From the NCBI RefSeq assembly GCF_000277815.2, contig NC_018480.1, forward strand, positions 62,001 through 126,000: a stretch of 64,000 nt of DNA, given 5' to 3'. Of this stretch, positions 34,259 through 43,213 are shown piece by piece. Position 1 is the stretch's first letter, and every line of letters starts with the position of its first letter. This stretch comes from Encephalitozoon hellem ATCC 50504. Taxonomy: Eukaryota > Microsporidia > Unikaryonidae. The notes below the pieces were generated by a model that was not told the DNA's origin, made no database searches, and was given only the letters and a program-made list of their open reading frames with translations. Made by a program: the position numbers and the translations under genes.

Positions 34259-34750
34259 ATGGAATACTACAGCTTAGACGACATCCTGCTCGATGAGCAG
34301 AGGATACCGGTCATATTCAAGCACAGAATACAGAACTTTGGATTTCTTGGGTCTAGAACAAAGGTTGTTCCAGAAAACAAAAAGGTAGATGCTCCATACT
34401 TTCTGGTTGGCTTTCTCTTGAGAAACGGCCACTGCGAGCTGGACAAGGAGTTCCCAGATGAGGCTCTACTGTATGACATCAGGGCAAAGCCCTCTGCAGT
34501 TGACCTGAGGTCTGTGTGTCCCTACTTCTTCTATTTGTATTCCATCCTGCTTCGAGAGAAGGCCTTCTTGTCTGAGTTCTTCTACGAAAGAGTGGGAGAC
34601 TACTCCTCTCTAGTTCTCAAGAGAGAATTCTCTGAAGACGATGTGTGGAAGCTTGACATGATAGAAAGAGGCCTTATAGTGTGCAGCAGAAGAATGTTCC
34701 AGAGATTTTACTCCTTTTTTGTCACTGGGAATGGCAAGATGGTTAGGTGA
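34259..34750 (+). CDS. PSF3: GINS complex subunit PSF3
   Basis: The product has 163 residues from the ATG at 34259. The N-terminus YYSLDDILLDEQRIPVIFKHRIQNFGFL is the Psf3 B-domain signature (D-DD-L-E-E-V-FK), followed by KKVDAPYFLVGFLLRNGHCEL, and then the helical A domain. GINS joins CDC45 and MCM2-7 to form the replicative helicase. The length is near the 194 of yeast Psf3. The only replication-linked helicase in the window, MCM8, is a different complex. Confidence 0.75.
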   Translation: MEYYSLDDILLDEQRIPVIFKHRIQNFGFLGSRTKVVPENKKVDAPYFLVGFLLRNGHCELDKEFPDEALLYDIRAKPSAVDLRSVCPYFFYLYSILLREKAFLSEFFYERVGDYSSLVLKREFSEDDVWKLDMIERGLIVCSRRMFQRFYSFFVTGNGKMVR

Positions 34751-34801
34751 ACTGCGCCCACTCGCCTTCCTTGCAATAAAATATTTTGAAAATATTTGGC
34801 C

Positions 34802-35653
34802 ATGATGAAATACGAGTGCAGGCTTCACTTCAGAAAGTATCCTAGGGAAGGAGAGATCGTCATGGGGAGGGTTGTGTCTATAGGGGGAGATGGGCTAACA
34901 CTGAACCTACTGGAGTATGGGGACCTTGAGGGGCTTGTGCTCCTTGGCGAGCTGTCTAAGAGGAGGGTGAAGAGCATACAGCAGGTGACAAAAGTTGGGA
35001 ACATCGAGATATGCAATGTTCTGAAGGTTGACGAGGAGAGGGGGTACATAGATCTAAGTATGTCCAAAGTTACTGAGAATGAGAAGGCCGAGTGTAGGGA
35101 GACCAGTGCAAAGAACAAGCTTGCGTACCATATTATGCTTAAGGCTGCGAAAAGACTGAAAATGGAGGTATCGGATCTGTATGAAAAGATGGGATATGAT
35201 AAGGAGGAGGAGTTTGGATCTTTGTACTACTTCTTTGCAAGGGTTAAGGACAACGGGGATATAATGGACGATGATGAGATTGGATTGACGATCAAGAACC
35301 TGATAAGAGAGCAATTCCAGGCATCCACATACAAAGTCCGTGCAGACATTGATGTGATGTGCTCATCAAAAGGAGGGATAGACTCTATAAAGAAAGCCTT
35401 TGCTGAGGCTTTGAAGCTTGATCCAAGACTCGAGTTCTGCTTGATTAAGACACCCACATACTCTGTGACACGTGTATCTGGCAACAAGGATAAGGCTTAC
35501 GAGGTCGTACGGGAGGCGTGCAACATCCTGATCTCAAATATTCAGAAGGAGGGAGGGACTGCCACTGTAATAAGCCAGCCGAAGCTGTATGGGGAGAAGT
35601 CGAGATACAACCTATTGAACTTTGAGGAGAATGAAGTGTCTTCTTCCGAATAA
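34802..35653 (+). CDS. SUI2: Translation initiation factor eIF2 alpha
   Basis: The product has 283 residues from the ATG at 34802 (a second ATG is the next codon). An S1 RNA-binding domain (EGEIVMGRVVSIGGDGLTLNLLEYGDLEGLVLLGELSKRRVKSI) contains the serine equivalent to Ser51 of human eIF2 alpha in GELSKRR, so control by an eIF2 kinase remains possible. The helical and C-terminal alpha-beta domains follow, then a short acidic tail. This is the initiator-tRNA carrier subunit that eIF2B regulates. Confidence 0.93.
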   Translation: MMKYECRLHFRKYPREGEIVMGRVVSIGGDGLTLNLLEYGDLEGLVLLGELSKRRVKSIQQVTKVGNIEICNVLKVDEERGYIDLSMSKVTENEKAECRETSAKNKLAYHIMLKAAKRLKMEVSDLYEKMGYDKEEEFGSLYYFFARVKDNGDIMDDDEIGLTIKNLIREQFQASTYKVRADIDVMCSSKGGIDSIKKAFAEALKLDPRLEFCLIKTPTYSVTRVSGNKDKAYEVVREACNILISNIQKEGGTATVISQPKLYGEKSRYNLLNFEENEVSSSE

Positions 35654-35703
35654 AGTTTTATCCTTATGGGCTATTGCATAAAGGGCCTTCTGGCCACCCC
35701 TCT

Positions 35704-35913
35704 ATGGACAGGAAGTTCATGGCGAGTGGAGTATTTCAGTTCCTGGACGAGGTGTGCGAGCAGCGAGGGCCCTTGTTTAGATATGGAAATCTTGTAGGTA
35801 AGGGAGAACTAGCTTTCAACGAAGCATTGATAGAAAATGAGGCTGACGTTCGTAATGCCCTCAATAAGGTTAGGAAGGGAGACCATTCGCGGAGCAGTCT
35901 GATGGATTGGTAA
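35704..35913 (+). CDS. Small hypothetical protein
   Basis: The 69-residue frame starts at the ATG at 35704 and ends with TAA at 35911-35913. It contains VFQFLDEVCEQRGPLFRYGNLVGKG and a charged helical end. I recognise no family. It fills most of the space between eIF2 alpha and NHP2. A GTAAGA sequence overlaps its stop, but joining to a downstream AG makes an immediate stop, so I do not extend it. Confidence 0.4.
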   Translation: MDRKFMASGVFQFLDEVCEQRGPLFRYGNLVGKGELAFNEALIENEADVRNALNKVRKGDHSRSSLMDW

Positions 35914-35951
35914 GAGTACTTAGTTTACTAGAAATGATATCTATACTTGGA

Positions 35952-36281
35952 TTACATAAGCGCTTCCCTGATTTTGTTCAATGTATCACCTCCATCCATT
36001 TCAAGGAAAACACAAGTGAACCGGCCTGGAATGGAAGACTTCCTTCTAACAAAAATGTACTTGACACCTCTGTCTTCGCAGAGTGCGGGTAGGTGTGTGA
36101 TTAAATCCATAGGTGTTGTATCTGCTGTCAAGACCAGCAGGCCTTTTGATCCCTCCAGAATGCGCTTCTGGCATTTCTTAATTCCTGTGGACAGCGTGCT
36201 TCTTTCTGCCTGCTCAGATATTAGCTTGGCTATCACCTCTTCGGCGGGCTCTGAGGCCAGTGGACTTGCTATTGGGATCAT
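35952..36281 (-). CDS. NHP2: NHP2-like H/ACA snoRNP protein (L7Ae family)
   Basis: The product has 109 residues from the ATG at 36281; a longer in-frame start at 36368 would overlap the divergent gene and add residues absent from the family. The start IPIASPLAS matches the yeast NHP2 string PFAKPLAS. The RNA-binding core KGLLVLTADTTPMDLITHLPALCEDRGVKYIFV is clear L7Ae/NHP2. SNU13 is the alternative but lacks the PLAS start. NHP2 binds H/ACA snoRNAs that guide pseudouridylation. Confidence 0.8.
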   Translation of the reverse strand: MIPIASPLASEPAEEVIAKLISEQAERSTLSTGIKKCQKRILEGSKGLLVLTADTTPMDLITHLPALCEDRGVKYIFVRRKSSIPGRFTCVFLEMDGGDTLNKIREALM

Positions 36282-36306
36282 CTTGGGCAAAATTTTGTTA
36301 CAAAAT

Positions 36307-37257
36307 ATGAATGCAGGACATGATATATGGTGGCGGCCAAAGCCCTTAATGGGGGCAAAGAACTTCATGACTGCTAAGGAGAAGGACTATGTTGCCGAAA
36401 GCCTTAGAAGAAACATGAGGTACTTCCGGTCGGACATTGACTATGCAGCCCTTTTTAGGCAGGGGCAGGAGAAGATTGAAGTGAGGTGTGATGATGAGGA
36501 GCCAAAAAGGAACATCAACCTGGTTTTTGGGAAGGAAAACAAAAAGTCCTCAAGAAGGCCAAGGCCGTACTGCGGGATAGATGCGCAAGACGCCACGCAG
36601 AAGGTCAGGAATATGCTTCTTTTGGAAGAGCTCATCGACCTGTACACTGTCAGGAGGTATTGTAAACTTTCCGAAGATGATTTGAGAGAAAATACAAGGA
36701 TGCTCAGGTCGGGCCTTCTCTCCAAGTTTGGCACGCTCGTCTCTATCGCAAAGTTCCTTAGGTTTTTAGGAGATTACTTTTCTTACATTGAAGAGGACGA
36801 GAGGAGAGAGATTGTGCATCTACTTCAGAAAACATTTCATTTAATCGAAGACATGCCCGAGTTCTATGACATGATGGGGTCTCTGTTGAACTCGATTCCC
36901 CTGATTTCCGAGGCAGATCTGGAAGATGGGTTTGTCTCCACATTTCTCTTTTTCCCTAGCGGCCTGATTCTAGCAACCTCGCTACTTATACAGAATGAGG
37001 CTCTATGTGACATATTCTACGAGGCAGCCATCAGTGAACCCTCCTGGCCCTTCACAAAGAACAGATATGGATGGCAATTCCTTTCTGTCATGATTTCCTT
37101 GGTGAGCGAGGAGAAGCAAAAATCTGTTGTAAAGAAGGCCCGGCCCTATCTGCTGGAGATTGCCAGGGGGCCTGATGATGAGAGGATGGATGGTGCCATG
37201 CTGTTTTTGAAAGCAATAGGTGCGGACATGGACGAGCTCAAATGTTATAGCGAGTGA
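36307..37257 (+). CDS. PAT1-like mRNA decapping activator
   Basis: I take the ATG at 36307 (316 residues), which leaves 25 bases to the divergent NHP2 start; ATG 36349 and 36367 are later options. NFMTAKEKDYVAES followed by an acidic DIDYAALFRQGQEK resembles the PAT1 string LMTPREKDWV...LDDYYYQEY. PYCGIDAQDATQKVRNMLLLEELIDLY resembles PRRAIDA...LRVLYRIEKM. The C-terminal half is a helical repeat array like PAT1-C. I judge PAT1 likely but divergent. PAT1 links the LSm1-7 ring (LSM7 in this window) to decapping; DCP1 lies 1 kb downstream. Confidence 0.6.
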   Translation: MNAGHDIWWRPKPLMGAKNFMTAKEKDYVAESLRRNMRYFRSDIDYAALFRQGQEKIEVRCDDEEPKRNINLVFGKENKKSSRRPRPYCGIDAQDATQKVRNMLLLEELIDLYTVRRYCKLSEDDLRENTRMLRSGLLSKFGTLVSIAKFLRFLGDYFSYIEEDERREIVHLLQKTFHLIEDMPEFYDMMGSLLNSIPLISEADLEDGFVSTFLFFPSGLILATSLLIQNEALCDIFYEAAISEPSWPFTKNRYGWQFLSVMISLVSEEKQKSVVKKARPYLLEIARGPDDERMDGAMLFLKAIGADMDELKCYSE

Positions 37258-37308
37258 TGAAGCAGGCTCATGCACTATACTTAGAGATAAATTCTTACAG
37301 GCGTTTAT

Positions 37309-38295
37309 TTAATCAACATTCTTTCTTTTACAAGGACTAGGCTTATTTCTTCCATGGCAGCCGCCTTGGTGCCTTGTCCCTTCGGCCTTGAAAACTTTAT
37401 GATCGAAATATTTATCTTCTATAATCTGGCCGACAGTTATTCTTTTTTCGGGGTCAATGCAGAGCATCCTGCTCACCAGCTTTACTGCAGACTCGTCATG
37501 CTTTGCAATGATTCCTTCTATTCTTCGAGGAGACTGGGGGAGCTTGAAGCTACGGAACCCAGGAAGGTTCAAGACACCGGGATAGGTGTTTTCGTTGATG
37601 GACCCACAGGCATGGATGATCATTTCCAGCTGCAGGATCTCTGTACTTCCCTGGAATATCATGTGTCCCAGATACATTTCTGTCAATATGCATCCAAGTG
37701 ACCAGACATCTGCAGAGAAGGTATAGTTCGAGGATCCAAGCAGTATTTCTGGAGGTCTGTACCATAGGGTGACCACACCCGGAGTATACATGGCTGTCTT
37801 TGTCGCCTGCCTTGCCATTCCGAAGTCTGCAATACTAGCATTCAGATTGTGGTCCAAAAGGATGTTTGCACTCTTCAGATCCCTGTGCATGATTCCCTTA
37901 CTATGGATGTAGTGCACGCCTTTAACGATTTGGTAAAATATATGCTTGACTTCATCAGATGTTATCCTATTACTTCTTATAAACTTATTTAGATCATATG
38001 GGAAGTATGGAAACACCATGTAAACATCTCCATCCGTCTCTACAACCACCTCTATCAGTTTTATTATGTTTGGATGGCTTATTTTCCGCAAGGCCTGGAT
38101 TTCTCTGATCGTTGTTACAGACAGTCCTTCCCTCTCCTTGTTCACCTTCTTTAATGCATATCTAGCCCTTCCCTTCCTTGCAAGGATGACCTGGCCAAAG
38201 GTGCCTTCCCCCACGACTCTTATCTTTTCATACTCCATTTTTGTTGCTGTGAAGTGTCGACGCACGAAAATCTCTCCCTCTTCGGCAGGCTCCAT
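37309..38295 (-). CDS. Cyclin-dependent kinase, CDK9/CTK1/BUR1-like
   Basis: The kinase has 328 residues from the ATG at 38295; Met 20 (MEYEKIRVVGEGTFGQV) is a later option. Kinase motifs are complete: GEGTFGQV, the lysine in YALKK, HRDLKSANILL, DFGMAR and a T-loop with YTPGVVTLWYRPPEILLG. The cyclin-binding helix reads SVTTIRE, a variant of PITALRE/PITAIRE of CDK9 and CDK12/13 (CTK1), and EREGLSVTTIREIQAL resembles EKEGFPITALREIKIL. It therefore most likely phosphorylates the RNA polymerase II tail, not the cell cycle machinery. Its cyclin is not visible in this window. Confidence 0.82.
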   Translation of the reverse strand: MEPAEEGEIFVRRHFTATKMEYEKIRVVGEGTFGQVILARKGRARYALKKVNKEREGLSVTTIREIQALRKISHPNIIKLIEVVVETDGDVYMVFPYFPYDLNKFIRSNRITSDEVKHIFYQIVKGVHYIHSKGIMHRDLKSANILLDHNLNASIADFGMARQATKTAMYTPGVVTLWYRPPEILLGSSNYTFSADVWSLGCILTEMYLGHMIFQGSTEILQLEMIIHACGSINENTYPGVLNLPGFRSFKLPQSPRRIEGIIAKHDESAVKLVSRMLCIDPEKRITVGQIIEDKYFDHKVFKAEGTRHQGGCHGRNKPSPCKRKNVD

Positions 38296-38344
38296 CGTTT
38301 GGGTGGAGACCGAATAAGTTTTATTGTTGGGATCGCCCCAAACG

Positions 38345-38713
38345 ATGGGGGAAAGAGAGGAGCAAATCCTGACGAGGGAGATCAGAAAGGAGGACCCGTC
38401 ACTCAAGGGCCTTCTCTATATATCCAACTTTGCTTCTGTGTATCACTATGGTGATGGGGAGTGGGACAAGCTGAACATTGAAGGGACGTTTGTAATGTAC
38501 AGCAGAGAATGCTATCCCTTTGTTGGTATCTACGTGTTCAACAGAAAGAGCCTGAAGGACTTTTACCTCCACTTGACAAAGGAAACCTCCTTTGGTATAA
38601 AGAAGAACTTCATGACCATAAATAGGCGAGAAAAGGATGGGATTCATGGCCTCTGGTTCCATGACAACACCCATCCCCAGGAAGTGCTGAGGTGCTTAGA
38701 AGAGTTTCTGTAG
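38345..38713 (+). CDS. DCP1: DCP1-like decapping complex subunit (EVH1 fold)
   Basis: The product has 122 residues from the ATG at 38345. The pattern ISNFASVYHYGDGEWDKLNIEGTFVMYSR, then FVGIYVFNRKSLKDFYLHLT and IHGLWFHDN, follows the DCP1 EVH1 domain (W-R-IEGTLFVYSR, GF-ILNRLS, IYGIWFYD). It is near minimal length; yeast Dcp1 has 231. DCP1 activates the DCP2 cap hydrolase. It shares a 49-base divergent promoter with the CDK gene and lies close to the PAT1-like gene. Confidence 0.78.
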   Translation: MGEREEQILTREIRKEDPSLKGLLYISNFASVYHYGDGEWDKLNIEGTFVMYSRECYPFVGIYVFNRKSLKDFYLHLTKETSFGIKKNFMTINRREKDGIHGLWFHDNTHPQEVLRCLEEFL

Positions 38714-38759
38714 CCACCCGGGATCTTTCCCACCGATCTCTCCCAGCCAAATAATTAAA

Positions 38760-39413
38760 ATGAAAAGCCGTAGCCCTGCAATGGCAATTCTCTACACACA
38801 GATAATAAAGCTTCCCGACTATAGGATACTGTCTGGAGAGTACTCTCCACAAAGCAACTCTCTTAAGCCTGGAAATGAGATAGTCAAGGAGCTAAGGGAT
38901 GCCGTCAAGTCGATTCCAAGCAGCGGGACGACGTTCTATACATTCAATTCTTCTGACACGAGGTTTGTGTTCTACTTCAAGATAAGCCCCGGGCTTGTTT
39001 TTGCTGTGATAAGCGACAAGTACACATCGTCAAAGATAGCCTCGGGATACATGGACCGGGTTATGGAAGCCTTTGGCAAAATATATGTTGAAGACCCAAA
39101 GACAACATACTATACCTTTGACCCTACGATCAAGGCGATTTCTGACAGGTTCAACAGAGACTCGAACTATGCACAGGGAATGGCTGTTGTCGAAGAAACA
39201 AAGGGGCTGCTTGCAGAGTCTCTTAACATGATAATAAAGAGGGACGAGAACATAAATAACCTGAAGGGTCTTGCCAGCAGGATGACTGCCGAGGCGCAGA
39301 TAATGCAAAAGAACGTCCAGAGGATGCACTTAAAGAGCATGATGAATGACTACTGGATATACGTGGTGTTTGCTGTCTTGATTGTTCTTTTCCTGTACTA
39401 TATAACTCATTAA
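38760..39413 (+). CDS. SEC22: Longin-domain SNARE, SEC22-like
   Basis: The product has 217 residues from the ATG at 38760; the ATG at 38781 (MAILYTQI) resembles the usual longin start and would give 210. An N-terminal longin fold (FVFYFKISPGLVFAVISDKY) leads to a SNARE coiled coil (about residues 140-190) and a C-terminal membrane anchor (YWIYVVFAVLIVLFLYYIT). The anchor rules out YKT6, so SEC22 or a VAMP7-type SNARE remains. In my hand alignment the residue at the zero layer is Leu, not Arg. It would act in ER-Golgi traffic. Confidence 0.75.
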   Translation: MKSRSPAMAILYTQIIKLPDYRILSGEYSPQSNSLKPGNEIVKELRDAVKSIPSSGTTFYTFNSSDTRFVFYFKISPGLVFAVISDKYTSSKIASGYMDRVMEAFGKIYVEDPKTTYYTFDPTIKAISDRFNRDSNYAQGMAVVEETKGLLAESLNMIIKRDENINNLKGLASRMTAEAQIMQKNVQRMHLKSMMNDYWIYVVFAVLIVLFLYYITH

Positions 39414-39481
39414 ACATCTTTCGAAAGCTTGCCTGTTTGTATTTCCCGATGAGAAATCCCTTTCGATCTTTCCCTTGAACA

Positions 39482-39976
39482 ATGGAGGATGAGAGCCCGA
39501 GGGCAGGAGAAGAGTCGGTATCCAGGGAGAATTTGAATGTGGAGTCTAACGGAAGGGAAAAAGAGGATGCGTGTTCGAGAAAGGTTAGAAGCACGGATGT
39601 TCCACAGGTGCTGGTGTCTCAGTCATGTGCTGCCAGGGAGTGTGCAAAAGATGAAATAAGAAAGTTTGTGAAGGTTCTCGTGGAGGTGGACACTGTTGGT
39701 GGAAGACCTCTTGTGTTTATGATGTGGGCATCTGAGGAGAAGCCAATCCATAAAAGGAGGCAACCTACTGAGGTATCTAGAGACACCTTCGGATGTGAAT
39801 CCTGTGAAGAGGTATTTGACACTTTTAAGAAACTTCAGCTTCACAAAGCTCTTCACAAGAACGTCTCTGGAGAGATCAATCCTCTCTTTTGCCCCGTTTG
39901 CAACAAAACATTTGACGAGAAGCGCAAGCTAATGCTTCACTCCAGATACCACAAGATAACCAAGGACGACAAATAA
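39482..39976 (+). CDS. Small C2H2 zinc-finger protein
   Basis: The protein has 164 residues from the ATG at 39482. Two C2H2 fingers occupy the C-terminal third: FGCESCEEVFDTFKKLQLHKALH and FCPVCNKTFDEKRKLMLHSRYH, each CX2CX12HX3H. The N-terminal half is acidic and low-complexity, with a predicted beta strand region KFVKVLVEVDTVGGRPLVFMMW. Function could be DNA or RNA binding; no target can be named. Confidence 0.7.
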   Translation: MEDESPRAGEESVSRENLNVESNGREKEDACSRKVRSTDVPQVLVSQSCAARECAKDEIRKFVKVLVEVDTVGGRPLVFMMWASEEKPIHKRRQPTEVSRDTFGCESCEEVFDTFKKLQLHKALHKNVSGEINPLFCPVCNKTFDEKRKLMLHSRYHKITKDDK

Positions 39977-40023
39977 ACTGTGGAATAAGAATGCTTTGAT
40001 ACTTGATATCTCGTTCAGATATT

Positions 40024-40305
40024 ATGCTTACGATGTTTGATTGTGATTCTTCGAAAGAAGTCGAAGCCATTGTCAAAAAACTCTTCAATGTCGGAGAATG
40101 CAAGGACGTCGAGTTTCTATCTGCGTTTCTAGACGAGGCGGCGGCAAACAGCGAGGTTGAGAAGGAAAAGTGTTGCATATGCCTTGAGGATGTCGAGGAG
40201 TCCAGGGCCCTACTCGGGTGTGGCCATACCTTCCATTTGGACTGTATTTACGCATGGCTGGATATGAAAGGGATATGCCCGAGTTGTAGAAAAGCAGTAA
40301 GGTAA
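40024..40305 (+). CDS. RING-H2 finger protein
   Basis: The 93-residue product starts at the ATG at 40024 (a TTG upstream is in frame). The C-terminal half is a RING-H2 finger: CCICLEDVEESRALLGCGHTFHLDCIYAWLDMKGICPSCRK, with the CX2C, CXHX2H, and CX2C ligand pairs. No membrane segment is seen. It is likely a small E3 ubiquitin ligase of the type with no other domain. Confidence 0.8.
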   Translation: MLTMFDCDSSKEVEAIVKKLFNVGECKDVEFLSAFLDEAAANSEVEKEKCCICLEDVEESRALLGCGHTFHLDCIYAWLDMKGICPSCRKAVR

Positions 40306-40322
40306 GATGCCTTGTTAGTAGA

Positions 40323-40718
40323 ATGCCAAAGAACAGATACAACATCTTGGTTGAGAAGTCAGATGCAAGAGACTCTCCGGTAAATCAAGAGGATCTGAGC
40401 CTGACACTTGAGTCATCTCTAGTTCTTTCAGGAACAAAGTATCCGGAGCCTAGGACAAGAATTTCCTTCAGCTTCGTATCTGCATCTGAACTTGGAGTTA
40501 TCAAGCTTTTCTTTGTCACGATAACTCATTCCAGATCAAGTGGTGAGTACTATGGCTTTGACTCGTCAGAAAGCTGTGTGGTGATCTTTCCAAACAAACT
40601 GAATGTAGGGAGGAGGTATGAGATTTACGGGAGGCTTGAACATAAAAGTCGTAAAGTGCTGTACTGTATAAGTGCCAAGGAGATATGCTATAGAAGACTG
40701 TGCTATGAAATATTCTAA
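40323..40718 (+). CDS. Hypothetical protein, perhaps an OB-fold
   Basis: The 131-residue product starts at the ATG at 40323. It has alternating beta strands (RISFSFVSASELGVIKLFFVTITH, CVVIFP, RRYEIYGRLEHKSRKVLYCISAKEI) that would suit a single OB-fold, but I recognise no family signature. It ends just before the convergent PBP1 gene. Low-confidence idea only. Confidence 0.55.
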   Translation: MPKNRYNILVEKSDARDSPVNQEDLSLTLESSLVLSGTKYPEPRTRISFSFVSASELGVIKLFFVTITHSRSSGEYYGFDSSESCVVIFPNKLNVGRRYEIYGRLEHKSRKVLYCISAKEICYRRLCYEIF

Positions 40719-40759
40719 TCATTTAATTTACTTCTTCAATAAATATATCCCCAGAGCCG

Positions 40760-41839
40760 TTATTTAGAAGTAGGACTTTTCTTAGGCATCCTTCTTACAG
40801 ACGAAGCCTTTCCACTCTTAGTCTTCTTGGCTATATTCTTCGCGACTATTTCCCAAGTGAGCCCTGATCCCCACTTCAGATCGCTTCCATTTATGTCAAA
40901 AGTGTCCCTGAACTTCGATTTAATCATCCCAAGGAGGCTCTTGGAGGAGTCAAACTTTGTGTGCATCCATCCATACCTTACACTTTTCTTGGGCCTTGTG
41001 TCTTTTCTTTCTTCATGAGTATTTGACGATTCCTCATTTCTACTACTCTCCGTGCTCAAAGGCCCCTCGTCCTTGTTCTCGGATAGAGACAAACCCTCAA
41101 TCTCTATTATCATCTTCCTTCTACCCCCGTCGTCTCGGTCCTTCCTGGGCTCGGCAACCGCATGGGCTTCTTTGCTTTGATTCTCCACTTGCGATACACC
41201 CTTGTTCCTTGCTTTGGATTCTTCTCTGACAACAGTTGAATACACATCCTCATTCTCAGGAGATCCTACAAGTCCCCGCTCTTCAAGCCGGTGGAGATCC
41301 GTGGTTGTCGACGACATTATTTCCCTCTCAATCCTTTTTGCCATCAGAAGCTTGCTCTTGTACCACTCAGAATTTTTGTCAAGGACATCCATGTATTCCT
41401 CCTCATCAAACTTGTTGTCTATATTGAAAAGTTTTGAGTTCGCCTCAAACTGGTTCCAGTCCTTGCTTTCCTCTCCTGGAAGAATCTCAGTGCTTACACC
41501 CTCAGCTGAAACCTCTTTTGCCCCTACCTCGCCTGGCGTTCCAGAAATCTGGGCGTCTGTTTTGAATGTGCCCACCTCAGAATCATTAGCCTCTGCACTA
41601 TCTCTCTCTACTTCTCCAGAATGCATTCCTTCGTTTTCCTTTCCCTCAAGCCTCTTTTCCATCCTTTTCACTATGATTATGTCACTTTCGGAAATGGAGA
41701 TCGTGGGAAACACGATCCCCGGATTGTTTTCAAAGAATGCATTCTCCAGCTTCACCATCTCGCCCTCGTTAGAAAGAAAGGTCCCTATCATCTTGCTCGG
41801 GTTGTTCTTGAAGTGTATAGCAATCGTGTAATTATCCAT
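40760..41839 (-). CDS. PBP1: PBP1/ataxin-2-like RNA-binding protein
   Basis: The protein has 359 residues from the ATG at 41839. An N-terminal Lsm-like region is followed by the LsmAD domain (DWNQFEANSKLFNIDNKFDEEEYMDVLDKNSEWYKSKLLMAKRIEREI), matching the family consensus in the W-QF-N-LF-FDE-Y-LDK-Y series. The remainder is acidic and disordered, and its tail is basic. Yeast Pbp1 has 722 residues. It regulates polyadenylation, translation and stress granules. Confidence 0.8.
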   Translation of the reverse strand: MDNYTIAIHFKNNPSKMIGTFLSNEGEMVKLENAFFENNPGIVFPTISISESDIIIVKRMEKRLEGKENEGMHSGEVERDSAEANDSEVGTFKTDAQISGTPGEVGAKEVSAEGVSTEILPGEESKDWNQFEANSKLFNIDNKFDEEEYMDVLDKNSEWYKSKLLMAKRIEREIMSSTTTDLHRLEERGLVGSPENEDVYSTVVREESKARNKGVSQVENQSKEAHAVAEPRKDRDDGGRRKMIIEIEGLSLSENKDEGPLSTESSRNEESSNTHEERKDTRPKKSVRYGWMHTKFDSSKSLLGMIKSKFRDTFDINGSDLKWGSGLTWEIVAKNIAKKTKSGKASSVRRMPKKSPTSK

Positions 41840-41919
41840 CTGCCCCTAAGGGCTTTCCCACTAAGGTTTATTTTACATCCGAGCCTCGCGAATAAACATA
41901 CACTCCTTGCCCACGCCAC

Positions 41920-43197
41920 ATGGAAGATAACTTTTATGGACTGCAGGAGATCCTCGAGAAAAAAGGTCTCCCAGAGTTTCCATCTCTCCTGCCATATGAG
42001 CTGAGAGATCCCGAAGCAACTTGCTGCTTAGAAAAGCTGTATGAGGAGATGATCTGCGAGGTCTCGAGAAACAATGGCCTAATCCCTATTCTTTCATCTG
42101 TAACCGGGCTTCCTGTTGAGACAGATATAAAAGAGATCGAACGGCTTTTGGCAGGAAACAAGCCGGTAAAGGGAGAGTTCTTCCGAGTTGGGCATGTCTC
42201 ACGCCCCCTGCCCCCGGAAAAGGACGAGTATCCAGGGTTCGTGACTGGTAGTGGAAGCAAGATTACTAAGAGGGAGCAGAAAGACAAGAACGAGGTGGAT
42301 GGAGAATGTAATGTAGAAAGCTACATAGTGGACAGAATCAGAAATGAGATTCTGGAAAAGGCTGTGGATGTCAAGTGGGATGACATAATTGGGCTGAGAG
42401 ATGTTAAGAAGGCCATCAATGAGATTGTTCTTTGGCCTATGCTGAGGCCGGATCTATTTACAGGGCTTCGTGGGCCTCCAAAGGGCCTTCTTCTGTTTGG
42501 GCCTCCTGGAACAGGAAAGACCATGATAGGTAAGTGTATTGCAAGCCAGTGCAAGGCGACGTTTTTCTCTATAAGTGCATCATCACTAACGTCCAAGTGG
42601 GTTGGAGAGGGAGAAAAGATGGTTAGGGCGTTGTTCCACCTAGCAAGATCAATGCAGCCATCGGTTGTGTTTATTGACGAGATTGACTCTCTTCTTTCGC
42701 AGAGGAGCGAGAACGAGAACGAGGGAAGCAGAAGGATCAAAACGGAGTTTCTGGTTCAATTTGATGGGGCAGCAACGTCTGATAGAGACAGGATACTGGT
42801 GATTGGTGCAACAAACAGGCCTCATGAGATTGATGAGGCTGCAAGACGCAGGCTAGTGAAGAGGATCTATGTTCCCTTGCCAGAGTACCTTGGCAGGAGG
42901 CAAATGGTCGAGCATCTAATAAAAGAATACAGGAACACCCTTGAATCTGCAGGGCTGGACGAAGTGGCGAAAATGACAGAAGGATATTCGGGATCAGATA
43001 TCTTTAATCTATGCAGAGAGGCATCCCTGGAGCCGCTGAGGGAGATTGATGACATCAAGGACTTTAAGAACGAAGACACAAGGCCGATCTCCCTTGAAGA
43101 CTTCAGGAAGGCCACGAGGCAGATAAGAAAGAGTGTTTCGGAGAGAGACCTTGAGATTTATTCAGACTGGAACTCCAAGTTTGGGTCCGTTTCGTAG
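41920..43197 (+). CDS. FIGNL1: Fidgetin-like 1 AAA ATPase (FIGNL1)
   Basis: The ATPase has 425 residues from the ATG at 41920. The N-terminal 135 residues are divergent. The AAA core starts at VKWDDIIGL, with Walker A GPPGTGKT, Walker [10 protein letters not shown], and [28 protein letters not shown], a string specific to the FIGNL1/meiotic-clade ATPases. The Vps4-type C-terminal helix follows. FIGNL1 acts in RAD51 filament removal and microtubule severing in other eukaryotes. RAD51 is encoded 22 kb away. Confidence 0.88.
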   Translation: MEDNFYGLQEILEKKGLPEFPSLLPYELRDPEATCCLEKLYEEMICEVSRNNGLIPILSSVTGLPVETDIKEIERLLAGNKPVKGEFFRVGHVSRPLPPEKDEYPGFVTGSGSKITKREQKDKNEVDGECNVESYIVDRIRNEILEKAVDVKWDDIIGLRDVKKAINEIVLWPMLRPDLFTGLRGPPKGLLLFGPPGTGKTMIGKCIASQCKATFFSISASSLTSKWVGEGEKMVRALFHLARSMQPSVVFIDEIDSLLSQRSENENEGSRRIKTEFLVQFDGAATSDRDRILVIGATNRPHEIDEAARRRLVKRIYVPLPEYLGRRQMVEHLIKEYRNTLESAGLDEVAKMTEGYSGSDIFNLCREASLEPLREIDDIKDFKNEDTRPISLEDFRKATRQIRKSVSERDLEIYSDWNSKFGSVS

Positions 43198-43213
43198 GGA
43201 GCCTGTGTGCTAA

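Noticed and set aside
35909..35931. GTAAGA...TACTAG as a possible intron at the end of the 69-residue frame
   Set aside because: Joining gives an immediate TGA, the 3' end lacks the TTTTAG layout of the other introns, and downstream sequence is antisense to NHP2.
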